Shown here piece by piece: positions 16,629-26,274 of a DNA stretch of 37,735 bases. The notes under the pieces were generated by a model. The model was not told where the DNA came from, did not search any database, and saw only the letters and a program-made list of their open reading frames with translations. A program made the translations under genes and the position numbers. The first letter of the stretch is position 1, and each line of letters starts with the position of its first letter. The stretch spans positions 1 through 37,735 of the forward strand of contig CAJOQK010000087.1 in NCBI GenBank assembly GCA_905236885.1, read 5' to 3'. The DNA is from an uncultured Bacteroidales bacterium (lineage in GTDB: Bacteria > Bacteroidota > Bacteroidia > Bacteroidales > WCHB1-69).

Positions 16629-18311
16629 TTATCGGGCATGGATTATCTGTAATTTTTTCACCCATTGCTTTCCGTCATGGCGCAGATAGAGCCAATAGAG
16701 ACCATCAGGCAAATGAGCCAGCGAAAGTTGAGTCTCACCGTCTGAGAGGGAGAGACGCAGGCAGGATTGCCCCAATGCGTTGAAAAGTTCCGCCTCCCCT
16801 CCTTCCGCCATACTAATCCGACAAAGCTGGTCTGCAGGATTGGGATAGAGCCGCACCTCGGGAAATGGCTGCCGCGAAGGTACCGGAAGAGCCTCTTTCA
16901 ACAATTGATATGCCTTTTCATAATCAGGAATGCCATAACCGAAAGCCGTGTCAAACTGCGGATAAAGATGCGCACTTCTACGCACCGCCTGCATCACCTC
17001 CTTGGAATTTATCTCCGGAAAGGCCTGCCACAGGCAGGCGGTCAGACCACTGTTCAGGGGTGCGGAGAAAGAGGTGCCGTTCCCGTAACGGATGGTGTCA
17101 TCGGTGCTACAATAGGCGGTTCCCCAACCCACCGAAGTGATGTCCGGCTTCCGCAACAGCGAGTCTCCCTTTGAGCTGAAACCGGGAACGATGCTGTCGG
17201 TGTTCATGGCGGCCACACTCAACACGGATGGGGCATCCGAGGGAATGGAGAAAAGATGCCATGGCTTCTCCCCTTCATTTCCGGCAGAAATATTGACCAC
17301 AGTCGTCCTTGTCAGCCGTTCCGCCGCAATGGAGGCAACACTGTGCCTTCCGTCCAAATCCTTCACGGAATGGTTTTGCAACCAATCATCAAAAACGGAA
17401 TAGCCCAGGGAGGAATTCAGCACATCCACACCCATGCTGTCCGCAAATTCCGCACCCGCCACCCAGAAAAATTCCTCCAGCCGATCCTCATACTTATCAG
17501 CCTCTGTCCGGATTAGCAGGTAATCGGCATCAGGAGCCGAACCAATGTAGTCGTATGGTTCGTTGATGGCCATGATGGAAAGCACCATCATGCCGTGACT
17601 GCCAGCCTCACTGAAAAGATCCGCCTTCAAATCCACCATGTCGCGCACCGTCTGCAGTCTGCCTGCGTCACGGAAGGAGGCAAAATACTGAAGGCTGTCC
17701 ACTTTCAAGAAACCGTTGTCCAACAAGGCAATGAGCATACCCTTGCCTGTATATTGCAGCCGATGAAGAAACAATCCGTTAAGCGCGGCCAATTGCGATG
17801 CACTTTTTCCCCAATAAGCCTCTTCCAATTCCGACGGATGCTCCTCCAAGGCCGAAGGCCGCTTATAGGAAAGGGGTTGTACCGAACAGGCCTCCGAAAA
17901 CCATCGGCGGTACAATGAATCCGGCAGCGCATAGAGCGGATAGACACCGCTCACCCACGGATAATTGTATATTTTCTCCAAAACGGGAAGAATCAATTTG
18001 AGACTGTCATAAGTACCCACCACCACATAATTGAACCACTTGGAAAGGGTAATCAGATGCATATTACTGTCCAAATGCGACAAAGTATCAATATAGGACT
18101 GGTTCACCGGCAAATCAGCCGGCTTTACCGGCACCTGAAAGCGCTGCCGCTTGGCAATGGCACGTGGCGACAAAAACTGTTCCGGACGGGAAAGTGAATA
18201 ATTCACGGTATCCTTGTCCTTTAACACTACAACAAATGCATGCGGTGCCTGCGCCTTCAGATACATTACACAGCAGGCCAGCAGGAAAACAAAACAGAAA
18301 AATCTTTTCAT
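16629..18311 (-). CDS. Secreted subtilisin-like (S8) protease with T9SS sorting tail
   Basis: A 560-residue protein with a signal peptide ending near YLKAQ, then a propeptide-like region with FLSPRAIAKRQRFQ, typical of Bacteroidetes S8 proteases. The catalytic triad is visible: Asp198 in ALLDNGF, His239 in AGSHGMMV, Ser414 in NGTSFSAP, and oxyanion Asn345 in SAGNEGEKP. The last 80 residues form a type A sorting domain (VRLYPNPADQ ... LPDGLYWLYLRHDGKQWVKKLQI), which directs export through the type IX system and cell-surface anchoring or release. It begins 6 nt after the retropepsin-like gene, so it is probably the last gene of the long tig-to-subtilase run. Confidence 0.93.
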   Translation of the reverse strand: MKRFFCFVFLLACCVMYLKAQAPHAFVVVLKDKDTVNYSLSRPEQFLSPRAIAKRQRFQVPVKPADLPVNQSYIDTLSHLDSNMHLITLSKWFNYVVVGTYDSLKLILPVLEKIYNYPWVSGVYPLYALPDSLYRRWFSEACSVQPLSYKRPSALEEHPSELEEAYWGKSASQLAALNGLFLHRLQYTGKGMLIALLDNGFLKVDSLQYFASFRDAGRLQTVRDMVDLKADLFSEAGSHGMMVLSIMAINEPYDYIGSAPDADYLLIRTEADKYEDRLEEFFWVAGAEFADSMGVDVLNSSLGYSVFDDWLQNHSVKDLDGRHSVASIAAERLTRTTVVNISAGNEGEKPWHLFSIPSDAPSVLSVAAMNTDSIVPGFSSKGDSLLRKPDITSVGWGTAYCSTDDTIRYGNGTSFSAPLNSGLTACLWQAFPEINSKEVMQAVRRSAHLYPQFDTAFGYGIPDYEKAYQLLKEALPVPSRQPFPEVRLYPNPADQLCRISMAEGGEAELFNALGQSCLRLSLSDGETQLSLAHLPDGLYWLYLRHDGKQWVKKLQIIHAR

Positions 18312-18317
18312 AACTTT

Positions 18318-18785
18318 TTAATTATCTGTGACAGCATTCATTTCCGTCTCCTCTTTCCGCAAACAGAGGCACAGACGGTCAAAATCCAATACAGCATGAG
18401 AGGTTTGCAGAAGGTCGCAACCCAACAGACCACCGATTGCCGGAAGCCCTAGCCATGCCAGCATTTTGTTGATATTCCGCATCCGTACCGCAACCACTTT
18501 ATAATCATGCCATTCAATATCACCAATCCGTAACAGGGGAAGCCTGCAGATGGTATGAGAAAGCCGCCGGCCACCCAATCCCATCACCGCATTGGAATCC
18601 TCCTCCCTGACATTTTTTTCACGAAGCAGCGGCTTCACCAAATCCCTGTCCACACAGGTGTGCGAAGCTCCGGTATCCAGCACCATGCGTATAGCCCTGT
18701 CGTCCAGCCAAGCCTCCACAATCGGCATGACATTGGCATCATACTCCAACGTAACCAACTGGAAAGGAATTTCATACAGAGTCAT
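18318..18785 (-). CDS. Retropepsin-like aspartic protease, single domain
   Basis: A 155-residue protein starting at the ATG one base after the radical SAM stop codon (TGA, G, ATG). A longer open frame upstream overlaps that gene and is not natural. The catalytic motif VLDTGASHTCVD places Asp near residue 37. A second motif, GGLLGCDLLQ, matches the flap-end ILGxD pattern of retropepsins. With one catalytic Asp per chain it must dimerise to be active. No signal peptide is visible, so it is predicted to be cytoplasmic. The family is known in bacteria, but few substrates are known. Neighbours are a radical SAM enzyme and a subtilase in the same operon. Confidence 0.8.
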   Translation of the reverse strand: MTLYEIPFQLVTLEYDANVMPIVEAWLDDRAIRMVLDTGASHTCVDRDLVKPLLREKNVREEDSNAVMGLGGRRLSHTICRLPLLRIGDIEWHDYKVVAVRMRNINKMLAWLGLPAIGGLLGCDLLQTSHAVLDFDRLCLCLRKEETEMNAVTDN

Positions 18786-18786
18786 C

Positions 18787-19566
18787 TCAATACACTTTGG
18801 CGGTAATGTCCAAGGCCCTGACCTTGTCCGCAATAGGCTCCAAAACCTCCGGCCCCAGTTTGACCAATTTGTGTGCTGGTGTCTCGCGGTCAATTGGATA
18901 GAGCATCACCGTATGCGGATGGATGCGGCGGATACGCTCCAGCCAAGCGTCCACTTCATATTCCGTGGTGTTGTCCACAGGTGTGCCGTCATCCATGTTG
19001 CCGCGCAGGAACATGGTCTGGATGGTCAGTTTGCCCTCAAACGCCATCAGCTGGCGGGTCAGGGTTTCAATGTCCAAGTCAACAAAAGGCTGGTTCATTT
19101 TGTCCAGTGTCTCCTGAGTGCCTGCGTCCAGCTTAAGCATTGGGTTTTCCATAAGCCGCAAGGCCTCCATCACATCGGGGCGGTGCAGCTGTGTGGAATT
19201 GCTCAGACAGGAGATGATTGCCTTGGGAAAATATTTGTCCCGCAGCCCCATCAGCGATTTGGTGATTGCTCCGAACTCCGGATGCAGGGTCGGTTCCCCG
19301 TTGCCCGAATAGGTAATGCTGTCAGGAATCACCCCCTTTTCCAGAAGCTGCCGCATGTAGTCCTCCATCACCGGAATCATTTCGGAAGCCTTATGGAGCC
19401 GTTCATAGTCAATTTCCTTAGTCTGTGCCCAGCCGCATTCGCAATAGATGCAGTTGAACGTACACAATTTGACGGTTTTAGGCAACAGGTTAATACCTAA
19501 CGAGCAACCCAAACGACGGCTGTGAATCGGGCCGAAAATAATATCATTGTACAATACTCCAGACAT
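18787..19566 (-). CDS. Radical SAM protein (COG0731-like Fe-S oxidoreductase)
   Basis: A 259-residue protein opening with FGPIHSRRLGCSLGINLLP, typical of this radical SAM subfamily. The iron-sulfur motif CTFNCIYCEC follows, with the cluster cysteines at 35, 39 and 42 (CxxxCxxC). SGNGEPTLHPEF is the SAM-binding region. The subfamily resembles the catalytic half of wybutosine enzyme TYW1 but lacks the flavodoxin part, and its reaction in bacteria is unknown. It lies 15 nt downstream of the DUF4292 gene and is coupled to the retropepsin-like gene. Confidence 0.85.
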   Translation of the reverse strand: MSGVLYNDIIFGPIHSRRLGCSLGINLLPKTVKLCTFNCIYCECGWAQTKEIDYERLHKASEMIPVMEDYMRQLLEKGVIPDSITYSGNGEPTLHPEFGAITKSLMGLRDKYFPKAIISCLSNSTQLHRPDVMEALRLMENPMLKLDAGTQETLDKMNQPFVDLDIETLTRQLMAFEGKLTIQTMFLRGNMDDGTPVDNTTEYEVDAWLERIRRIHPHTVMLYPIDRETPAHKLVKLGPEVLEPIADKVRALDITAKVY

Positions 19567-19581
19567 AACTGATGATTACAT

Positions 19582-20406
19582 TTATAAAATTCGAGGCAAT
19601 TGCAAACGTTTGTATTTGTTGGAAATTTTAAGTCCGGTAGGACCTTTAACATTGATTTTCGGTGATTTGTATTGCATTTGGAGCACGAATCCCATTTTGG
19701 GGACAGAAAGCGTGACATCCGAGGGGAACAGGCTCCCGCTGTTTTCCACCGAAGCCATGTTCCGATATTTCGCCATAAGCGAATAGCCCTTTTGTTGCAA
19801 CAAATGATTATATATCCGGCCATTACTGTCCAAAACAAGCTGGTCTGACAACACAGTCGCACCATCCGGCCCCTTGCGTTCACGATCCACCCAAACTTTC
19901 AAACCGTTCTCCTCTTTGAAAAAATTAAAATTTCTGGAGAAAGAGGCAAAGTCATTGTGGGTGAACAATGCCTGCAACAGGTCATACTGTAAGGCCAATC
20001 CGGTTTCCCGCAACAGGTCCGCATAGCTTCCGCTCCAATAGGTGGAATTGAGGTGTATCGCCAGCCTGATACTGTCCGGCGTACACACTAACCGCCCGAA
20101 CTCAATACCCAATTTATTGACATTCAGATATAATATACTATCCTTGGCCACCACCAGATACAACGATACATTATAATGATCCGTCCCGGCCTGCACCTCC
20201 GCATTGATTCTTGAAGAGAACCATTGATATTCGAACGGTTTTAAATAAAATACAGGAGGTGGCGGAACCGTATCCTTGACCACAGCACGCTCCTGAGGAA
20301 CCTCCTTTTTATTTACAGGCTGCATTGCTTTCCGCCTGCCAGCACAGGAAAAAAGCAGCAGTGTGAGCAAAAGCATCCAAGAAATATGACTTCCTCGCGG
20401 TCTCAT
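19582..20406 (-). CDS. DUF4292-family lipoprotein
   Basis: A 274-residue protein with an N-terminal signal and lipobox LLLFSC near residue 21. The body shows VNKLGIEFGRLVCTPDSIRL and TYWSGSYADLLRETG, the hallmark region of DUF4292, which has a LolA-like fold expectation and probably acts at the inner face of the outer membrane. The function is not established. Its ATG overlaps the rsh stop codon (ATGA), so it is translationally coupled to the alarmone enzyme gene. Confidence 0.82.
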   Translation of the reverse strand: MRPRGSHISWMLLLTLLLFSCAGRRKAMQPVNKKEVPQERAVVKDTVPPPPVFYLKPFEYQWFSSRINAEVQAGTDHYNVSLYLVVAKDSILYLNVNKLGIEFGRLVCTPDSIRLAIHLNSTYWSGSYADLLRETGLALQYDLLQALFTHNDFASFSRNFNFFKEENGLKVWVDRERKGPDGATVLSDQLVLDSNGRIYNHLLQQKGYSLMAKYRNMASVENSGSLFPSDVTLSVPKMGFVLQMQYKSPKINVKGPTGLKISNKYKRLQLPRIL

Positions 20407-22685
20407 GACAATGAATTGATTCGGCTTACCTTTTGCACGCCCTCCACCGACTCCAAACGCTCTATCAGCTCCTTAAGAACGCCAAGATTCTGGATATAGA
20501 GCATGATGCTACCCTCAAAAACACCTTCCGTGGTTTCAAAATTGATGGAACGGCAATTGATTTTGAAATCCTGATAGATAATGGTCAATATTTCATTCAC
20601 CACACCTTTTTTGTCAAAACCGGTGATGCGCAGGCCGGTCAGAAAATCGATGTTGGTTTCATCCTTACGCCATTTGGCCTTGACTATATTCTTGCCCATT
20701 TTAGCCATCATTTGCCGCGCCTCCGGGCAGTTGGTCCGGTGCACAACAATCTCATGGTCGGAAATGCGCACCCCAATTACCGAATCCCCAGCTATAGGGT
20801 TGCAACATTTGGCAATGGACTGGTGGATGGAATCCATATTCTCGTCCAACAACATGGCGTTGGGCTGTTTCCTCATCCGCTGACGGATAAAAGCGTCCAT
20901 AGAAAAAATGTAACGGACACGTCGGACAAAAAAACGGCAGTTCGCAGCAAGGGCATGGGAAATCTTGTAGACAAAACTCCACACCGAAAAACAGCGTTTC
21001 ACCTTGGCCAAAGTGACATTACCGTTGTAAACCTCAGCATAGAGGTCAACCCGTTCATCAATACCCAAAAAATCTTTCAGCCGTCTAACTGTCAAGCGGT
21101 TGAATTCCACATTCAATTGGGAGAAATAGGATTCCAGCTTTTCCTTGCCCTTGGCCAGTTTCTCATCCTTCTGGGTTGCAAGCGCTTCCGAAATCTTTAT
21201 CTGTGCCAGAGCTGTCTTGGCTATTTTTCCCCATTCCTCATGCACCATCTGCTTGGTGGAGGTGATAACCTCCACCTGATCTCCACTTTTCAGCCCATAG
21301 GAGACCGGCTGGAGTTTGCTGTTCACTTTGGCTCCAATACAGTGGTTTCCCATCTCCTCGCCCATTTCATAGGCAAAATCCAGCACCGTGGAACCGGCAG
21401 GCATGGTATGGAATTCTCCCTTAGGAGTATAGACATATATTTCTTTGGAAAAAAGATTCAGCTTTACATTTGATATCAAATCATCGGAAGAGGCATCCTG
21501 CTGGTTTTGCAGCACATATTTTATTTGGTTCAGCCACTCGTCCAACCCCTCCTGGCTGTATGAGGGTTGTCCTCCACCCTCCTCTTTGTAGAGCCAGTGT
21601 GCCGCCAGACCGTTTTCTGCAATGGCATCCATCTGCTTGGAGCGAATTTGCACCTCCACCCATCTTCCTTTTGGATTGTGCGGAGTACGGTTGCTCATCA
21701 CGGTGATGTGTAGTGCCTGGTAGCCGTTTGCCTTAGGAATGGAAATCCAGTCACGCAGCCGCTCAGTATTCGGACGATAAATGTCCGTCACAAGCGAGTA
21801 GACTGTCCAGCATTCCGATTTGGCATATTCGGAACTCACATCCACAATAATGCGAATGGCAAACAGATCGAACACCTCTTCAAAGGGAATCTGCTTTTTG
21901 CTCATCTTGTGCCAAATGGAATAGATTGACTTGATGCGATAAATGATTTCCGCCTTGATATTTTTCTCTTCCAACAATTTGCGGATTGGCGCAATGAAAT
22001 CTTCAATGAACTGCTCGCGTTCGCTCTCAGTCTCCTTCAGTTTCTGCACAATAAAGGAGTAACTTCCAGGATCCTGGTAGCGCATGCACAAATCCTCCAG
22101 CTCGCTTTTTATGGCGTAAAAGCCCAAACGGTGTGCAAGCGGGGCATACAGGTACATGGTTTCGGAGGAGATTTTCTGCTGTTTTTCAACAGGCATGGCA
22201 TCCAATGTGCGCATATTATGCAGTCGATCCGCCAACTTGATTAGGATCACTCTCGGATCTGTACTCAGTGTCAGCAGTATTTTTCGGAAATTTTCAGTCT
22301 GGGTGGAAGTAACCGTACCGGAAACATCCTCTATTTTTGTAAGTCCGTCAATAATCTGGGCAACTTTGGAACCGAAAAGCACCTCCATATCCTGCAAAGT
22401 GTAATCGGTATCCTCCACAACATCGTGTAACAGGGCGCAAACCACTGAAACGGAATCCAGGTTCATTTTTTCCAACACAATGGTGGCCACCTCCAACGGA
22501 TGGATGATGTATGGGTCGCCGCCTCTGCGTCTTACACCGCTGTGAGCCACCATCGCCAGGGAAAAGGCTTTCCGCACCACCTTGCGCTCCTCCAAAGTGG
22601 AGCGGTCCCGCAATCTGATCAGAATATTGCGGTAATAAGGCATGATCAGTTTCAATTCCTCCTGGCTGTATCCCGTCGCACCCAT
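20403..22685 (-). CDS. spoT: Bifunctional (p)ppGpp synthetase/hydrolase (RelA/SpoT family)
   Basis: Makes and breaks the stringent-response alarmone. The 760-residue length is normal. The hydrolase HD domain has His62 in YIIHPLEV and HD at 87-88 in LLHDVVEDT, so hydrolysis is expected to be intact. The synthetase domain follows (YRIKSIYSIWHKM, IPKANGYQALHITV), then TGS (IYVYTPKGEFHTMPAGSTV), a zinc-finger-like region with KCCNPIAGD, and a C-terminal ACT domain. It lies 36 nt after clpX with no obvious promoter between, placing it in the tig-clpP-clpX transcription unit. Confidence 0.95.
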   Translation of the reverse strand: MGATGYSQEELKLIMPYYRNILIRLRDRSTLEERKVVRKAFSLAMVAHSGVRRRGGDPYIIHPLEVATIVLEKMNLDSVSVVCALLHDVVEDTDYTLQDMEVLFGSKVAQIIDGLTKIEDVSGTVTSTQTENFRKILLTLSTDPRVILIKLADRLHNMRTLDAMPVEKQQKISSETMYLYAPLAHRLGFYAIKSELEDLCMRYQDPGSYSFIVQKLKETESEREQFIEDFIAPIRKLLEEKNIKAEIIYRIKSIYSIWHKMSKKQIPFEEVFDLFAIRIIVDVSSEYAKSECWTVYSLVTDIYRPNTERLRDWISIPKANGYQALHITVMSNRTPHNPKGRWVEVQIRSKQMDAIAENGLAAHWLYKEEGGGQPSYSQEGLDEWLNQIKYVLQNQQDASSDDLISNVKLNLFSKEIYVYTPKGEFHTMPAGSTVLDFAYEMGEEMGNHCIGAKVNSKLQPVSYGLKSGDQVEVITSTKQMVHEEWGKIAKTALAQIKISEALATQKDEKLAKGKEKLESYFSQLNVEFNRLTVRRLKDFLGIDERVDLYAEVYNGNVTLAKVKRCFSVWSFVYKISHALAANCRFFVRRVRYIFSMDAFIRQRMRKQPNAMLLDENMDSIHQSIAKCCNPIAGDSVIGVRISDHEIVVHRTNCPEARQMMAKMGKNIVKAKWRKDETNIDFLTGLRITGFDKKGVVNEILTIIYQDFKINCRSINFETTEGVFEGSIMLYIQNLGVLKELIERLESVEGVQKVSRINSLS

Positions 22686-22721
22686 GCTATTTATCTGTTA
22701 TAATATGTTTTCCTTTGGAAA

Positions 22722-23948
22722 TTATGCGGAAAAATGGAGATTGCATTTGGATTCGGCAAAATCCTTCGTAATCGTCATTTTTTTCTTTCTTGAGGAGGGT
22801 AGCTCGAACATGACATCAGTCATAATTTTTTCAATGACACTTCGCAGTCCTCTGGCACCCATTTTTAAATCAATGGCCTTATCCACAATGTAATCAATTG
22901 CCTCATTGTCAAATTGCAGCTGTACCCCATCCATCTCCAACAGACGGGTATACTGTTTGACCATAGCATTCTTGGGTTCCAGCAGAATCCGGCGTAACGC
23001 CTCCTTGTCCAACGCATCCAGATGGGTGATGACAGGAAATCTTCCGCAGATTTCAGGAATCAGTCCGAATGCCTTGATGTCTTGCGCATCAACATAACGC
23101 AACAGCTGCTCGGACTGCTGTTTTTTTTCGCTTTTCTTGAAACCTATGGCCGATGTGTTCAGTCTTTGGGCGATTTTTTTCTCTATGCCGTCAAACGCGC
23201 CTCCTGCTATGAAGAGTATCTGTTTGGTGTCCACCTGAATAAACTTCTGTTCAGGATGCTTGCGGCCACCGGCAGGCGGCACATTCACCACACTGCCCTC
23301 CAACAACTTCAGCAAAGCCTGCTGCACACCTTCACCGGAAACATCACGCGTAATGGAGGGGTTGTCCCCCTTTCGGGCTATTTTGTCAATCTCATCGATG
23401 AATACGATACCCATTTCTGCCTTCTTCACATCATAGTCGGCGGCCTGGAGAAGCCGGCTGAGAATACTCTCCACATCCTCCCCCACATATCCGGCCTGGG
23501 TGAAAACCGTTGCGTCCGCAATACAGAAAGGGACATTCAGCAACTGGGCAATGCTGCGTGCCAGCAAGGTTTTCCCCGTTCCTGTCTCGCCTATGAGCAA
23601 CAGGTTGGATTTTTCAATTTCCACCTCCTTGTCATCCGACATTCCGGCATGACGCAACCGCTTGTAATGGTTGTACACTGCAACGGAAAGTACTTTTTTT
23701 GCCTCATCCTGGCCAATGACATACTGGTCCAGGTAGGCTTTGATGTCCGCCGGTGTCTTGTCCATCCCCAACAATGCTTCCCTCTCCTTGGCTTCCAATC
23801 GGGAGCTATGCTGGTGTTCCTCCTCCAGAATCTCTTTCGCCTGCCGGATGCAATGCTCACAAATATAAGCATCTATTCCACTTATTAAAAAGGCTTCATC
23901 CGCAGTGCGCCCGCAAAAGGAACAAGTCGGTTTTCTCTGTTTTGTCAT
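22722..23948 (-). CDS. clpX: ATP-dependent Clp protease ATP-binding subunit ClpX
   Basis: The unfoldase that feeds substrates to ClpP. The 408-residue protein has the N-terminal zinc-binding domain with Cys9, 12, 30 and 33 (CSFC ... CEHC), Walker A GETGTGKT, Walker [11 protein letters not shown], the [19 protein letters not shown] stretch, and a sensor region with [10 protein letters not shown]. The IGF-type ClpP-binding loop appears as SAIGF. It starts one base after the clpP stop. Confidence 0.97.
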   Translation of the reverse strand: MTKQRKPTCSFCGRTADEAFLISGIDAYICEHCIRQAKEILEEEHQHSSRLEAKEREALLGMDKTPADIKAYLDQYVIGQDEAKKVLSVAVYNHYKRLRHAGMSDDKEVEIEKSNLLLIGETGTGKTLLARSIAQLLNVPFCIADATVFTQAGYVGEDVESILSRLLQAADYDVKKAEMGIVFIDEIDKIARKGDNPSITRDVSGEGVQQALLKLLEGSVVNVPPAGGRKHPEQKFIQVDTKQILFIAGGAFDGIEKKIAQRLNTSAIGFKKSEKKQQSEQLLRYVDAQDIKAFGLIPEICGRFPVITHLDALDKEALRRILLEPKNAMVKQYTRLLEMDGVQLQFDNEAIDYIVDKAIDLKMGARGLRSVIEKIMTDVMFELPSSRKKKMTITKDFAESKCNLHFSA

Positions 23949-23949
23949 C

Positions 23950-24624
23950 CTATTTGTCTTCCCTTCTGATCAAAATCTCATCAATCATGCCATAGGCTTT
24001 CGCCTCTTCCGCTATCAGCCAATGATCCCTGTCAGCATCCGCCCACACCTTTTCAAAAGGCTGGTTACTGTGTTTGGCGATGATTTCATACAACTCCTTT
24101 TTCAGTTTCTGGATTTCCCTGGCCTCAATTTCAATATCTGAAGCCTGGCCGGAAGTGCCACCCATCGGCTGATGGATCATCACACGGGAATGCGGCAGCG
24201 CGGAACGTTTTTGGGGCGCACCAGCACAAAGCAGCACCGCCGCCATGGAGGCGGCCATACCGGTACAGACAGTAGCCACATCCGCACTCAGGTACTGCAT
24301 GGTGTCATAGATGCCGAGCCCCGCATAGACGGAACCTCCGGGGGAATTGATGTAGATTTGTATGTCCTTTTTGGGATCCACCGACTCCAAAAAAAGCATT
24401 TGGGCCTGAATGATATTGGCCGCATCGTCGTAAATGGGGACACCCAAAAAGATGATCCTGTCCATCATCAGACGGGAGAAAACATCCATGGTGACCGCAT
24501 TCAACTGCCGCTCCTCAATGATATTCGGCGTGATATACTCATTGGCAATGGACTCAAACCGGTGCAGCTTCAAACTGCTGATTCCGGCATGCTTTATAGC
24601 ATAGGATCTGAATTCGTCTTTCAT
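23950..24624 (-). CDS. clpP: ATP-dependent Clp protease proteolytic subunit ClpP
   Basis: The serine protease barrel of the Clp complex, 224 residues. The catalytic triad is visible: Ser126 in TGMAASMAA, His151 in [10 protein letters not shown], and Asp200 in DADRDHWL. Other family marks are [19 protein letters not shown]. It is 17 nt downstream of tig and immediately upstream of clpX, the usual gene order. Confidence 0.97.
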   Translation of the reverse strand: MKDEFRSYAIKHAGISSLKLHRFESIANEYITPNIIEERQLNAVTMDVFSRLMMDRIIFLGVPIYDDAANIIQAQMLFLESVDPKKDIQIYINSPGGSVYAGLGIYDTMQYLSADVATVCTGMAASMAAVLLCAGAPQKRSALPHSRVMIHQPMGGTSGQASDIEIEAREIQKLKKELYEIIAKHSNQPFEKVWADADRDHWLIAEEAKAYGMIDEILIRREDK

Positions 24625-24641
24625 GGCAGCTTATGCTTTGG

Positions 24642-26132
24642 TTATTCCTTCGTGGCCTTCTTTGTGGTTTTACGGCTTTTTTTCACCTCTTCAGCCACAG
24701 GTTCCTCAGGTTTTTCTGTTTTTTCAGGTTTCTCTGTCTCAGCAGCTTCCTTTTTGGGTGCAGCTTTCTTTGCACGCGTCTTTTTGGCTTTGGGAGCCTC
24801 CACCGCCGATGCGCCCAAGAATTCGTCCCAAGTCACCTCCTTGACCTTGGCGCCAGTCTTTTCACGGATGATGTCGGTCACCTTTTCATAAAAAAGGTTG
24901 TCATAGACGTTGTTCACTGTTTTGTCCTGATTCAGCATGGATTGAGCCATTTGGTCCACCTGCTGTCTGACATGTTCTTCCAAATTTTGGTAGGAAGCAC
25001 CCAAATAATTGAAGGCAACATAATTATGGACATAGTCGGAAACATCCTCGTAAGTGATGTTCACATTTCCCTCCAGCGCGATTGCACCCTCCACCAGCTG
25101 GAAGATGACTGACTTTTTCAGTTCAGGATATTTCTCATCAATGTTTTCAGCCGTATAGTTGGGGTCATGTGCAATGATATACTTCTTCACAAAGGCATCG
25201 GGCAGCTCCAAATCCATACCTTCGGTCAGGGCCTGCATGACCTCCCCACGGTACTGGATTTTCTCCTGCGGCTCGTAGCCCTTTTCAATCTGGGCTTTCA
25301 GCTGTGCACGCATCTCCGACTCATTGGTGACTTTCTGGTTTGGGAAAGCCTTTTCAAAAAATTCCTCGTTCAATTCTGCGGGTTCCACATGATGTATGGC
25401 ATCAATCTCAAATTTCACCGTTACAGCGGCGTCGGCCAGCTCCTCAATTTTGCATTTGAGGAAAGTGGAACGTTCATAATCGGACTTGAATACCATGGTG
25501 GTGTCCCATGTCATCACATCATGCAGTTTCTTGCCTATCAAGTCCGCCTTGAATTCATCCTTCAAATAGGAAGTGACCAGGGAGGTTGAAAGAGGCTCTT
25601 CCCCCTCCTTCTCAGGAACAATACGGCCAAGCACCATATCCTCATCCGAAACGGTTTCCGCTGACGAGAACTTGCCGATGCGGCGGCGCAGATTTTTCAC
25701 ATCATTGTCAATCTGCTCCTCGCCAGCCATAATTTTGCGGTAGGGAATTTCCTTCGCCTTGCTGTAATCCACCTTCACCTCGGGACGGAGCCCCATCTCA
25801 AAAACAAATGTGAACTGGTCAGGATGAGAGAAATCGCCCTCTGTGCTTTCAGGAACAGCCATCAGTTCAAAGAGAATACGAATGTCATTTTCCTTCAAAT
25901 AATCATTCAAACCTTTATCCACAACTTTGGAGACTTCATCAGCCACCACGGATGGCCCGTACTGCCGTTCAATCATGCCCATAGGGACATGTCCGGCACG
26001 AAAACCGGGAACATTGGCCTTTTTTTTCAGGTTTTTTAAGGATTTGTCCACTTCCTCTTTGTAATCATTCGGCTCCACCTTAACGATGAGCCTATCGTTC
26101 ATCACAGCGATATTCTCTCTTACGATATTCAT
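24642..26132 (-). CDS. tig: Trigger factor, ribosome-associated chaperone
   Basis: Binds nascent chains at the ribosome exit. The 496-residue protein has the N-terminal ribosome-binding signature VPGFRAGHVPMGMIERQYG, a diverged central region, and a C-terminal chaperone domain. The tail has low complexity, rich in Lys, Glu and Ala (KKTRAKKAAPKKEAAETE), longer and more charged than in Proteobacteria but common in Bacteroidetes. The start is ATG 26132. A TTG two codons earlier is less likely. It is first in the tig-clpP-clpX-rsh run, with a good promoter 35-60 nt upstream. Confidence 0.93.
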   Translation of the reverse strand: MNIVRENIAVMNDRLIVKVEPNDYKEEVDKSLKNLKKKANVPGFRAGHVPMGMIERQYGPSVVADEVSKVVDKGLNDYLKENDIRILFELMAVPESTEGDFSHPDQFTFVFEMGLRPEVKVDYSKAKEIPYRKIMAGEEQIDNDVKNLRRRIGKFSSAETVSDEDMVLGRIVPEKEGEEPLSTSLVTSYLKDEFKADLIGKKLHDVMTWDTTMVFKSDYERSTFLKCKIEELADAAVTVKFEIDAIHHVEPAELNEEFFEKAFPNQKVTNESEMRAQLKAQIEKGYEPQEKIQYRGEVMQALTEGMDLELPDAFVKKYIIAHDPNYTAENIDEKYPELKKSVIFQLVEGAIALEGNVNITYEDVSDYVHNYVAFNYLGASYQNLEEHVRQQVDQMAQSMLNQDKTVNNVYDNLFYEKVTDIIREKTGAKVKEVTWDEFLGASAVEAPKAKKTRAKKAAPKKEAAETEKPEKTEKPEEPVAEEVKKSRKTTKKATKE

Positions 26133-26165
26133 TATCAATTATGTTTAAATAATATTATTAAACTG

Positions 26166-26190
26166 CAAATGTATACAAAATTCCAATACG
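26166..26190 (-). promoter_or_regulatory. tig promoter
   Basis: The -7 box TACATTTG (26166-26173) is followed by CAG and preceded, ten bases upstream, by TTG within CGTATTGGAATT. It closely matches the rnfC and DUF4919 promoters. The 26191-26274 remainder holds only two TTTTGCAAAA palindromes. Confidence 0.65.
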
Positions 26191-26274
26191 TTTTGCAAAA
26201 AGACAAACAAAAATGTCACATTATTTTGCAAAAGAGAAAAAATGACGAAAAAAAGACAAATTGGCAACCTTCTA

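Noticed and set aside
18786..18893. Longer N-terminus for the retropepsin-like gene
   Set aside because: It would overlap conserved C-terminal codons of the radical SAM gene and adds no signal or domain. The ATG one base after that gene's stop is well placed.
26191..26240. Two TTTTGCAAAA palindromes before the tig promoter as a possible operator
   Set aside because: They are short, AT-rich and common by chance in such DNA. No copy is present at other promoters here.
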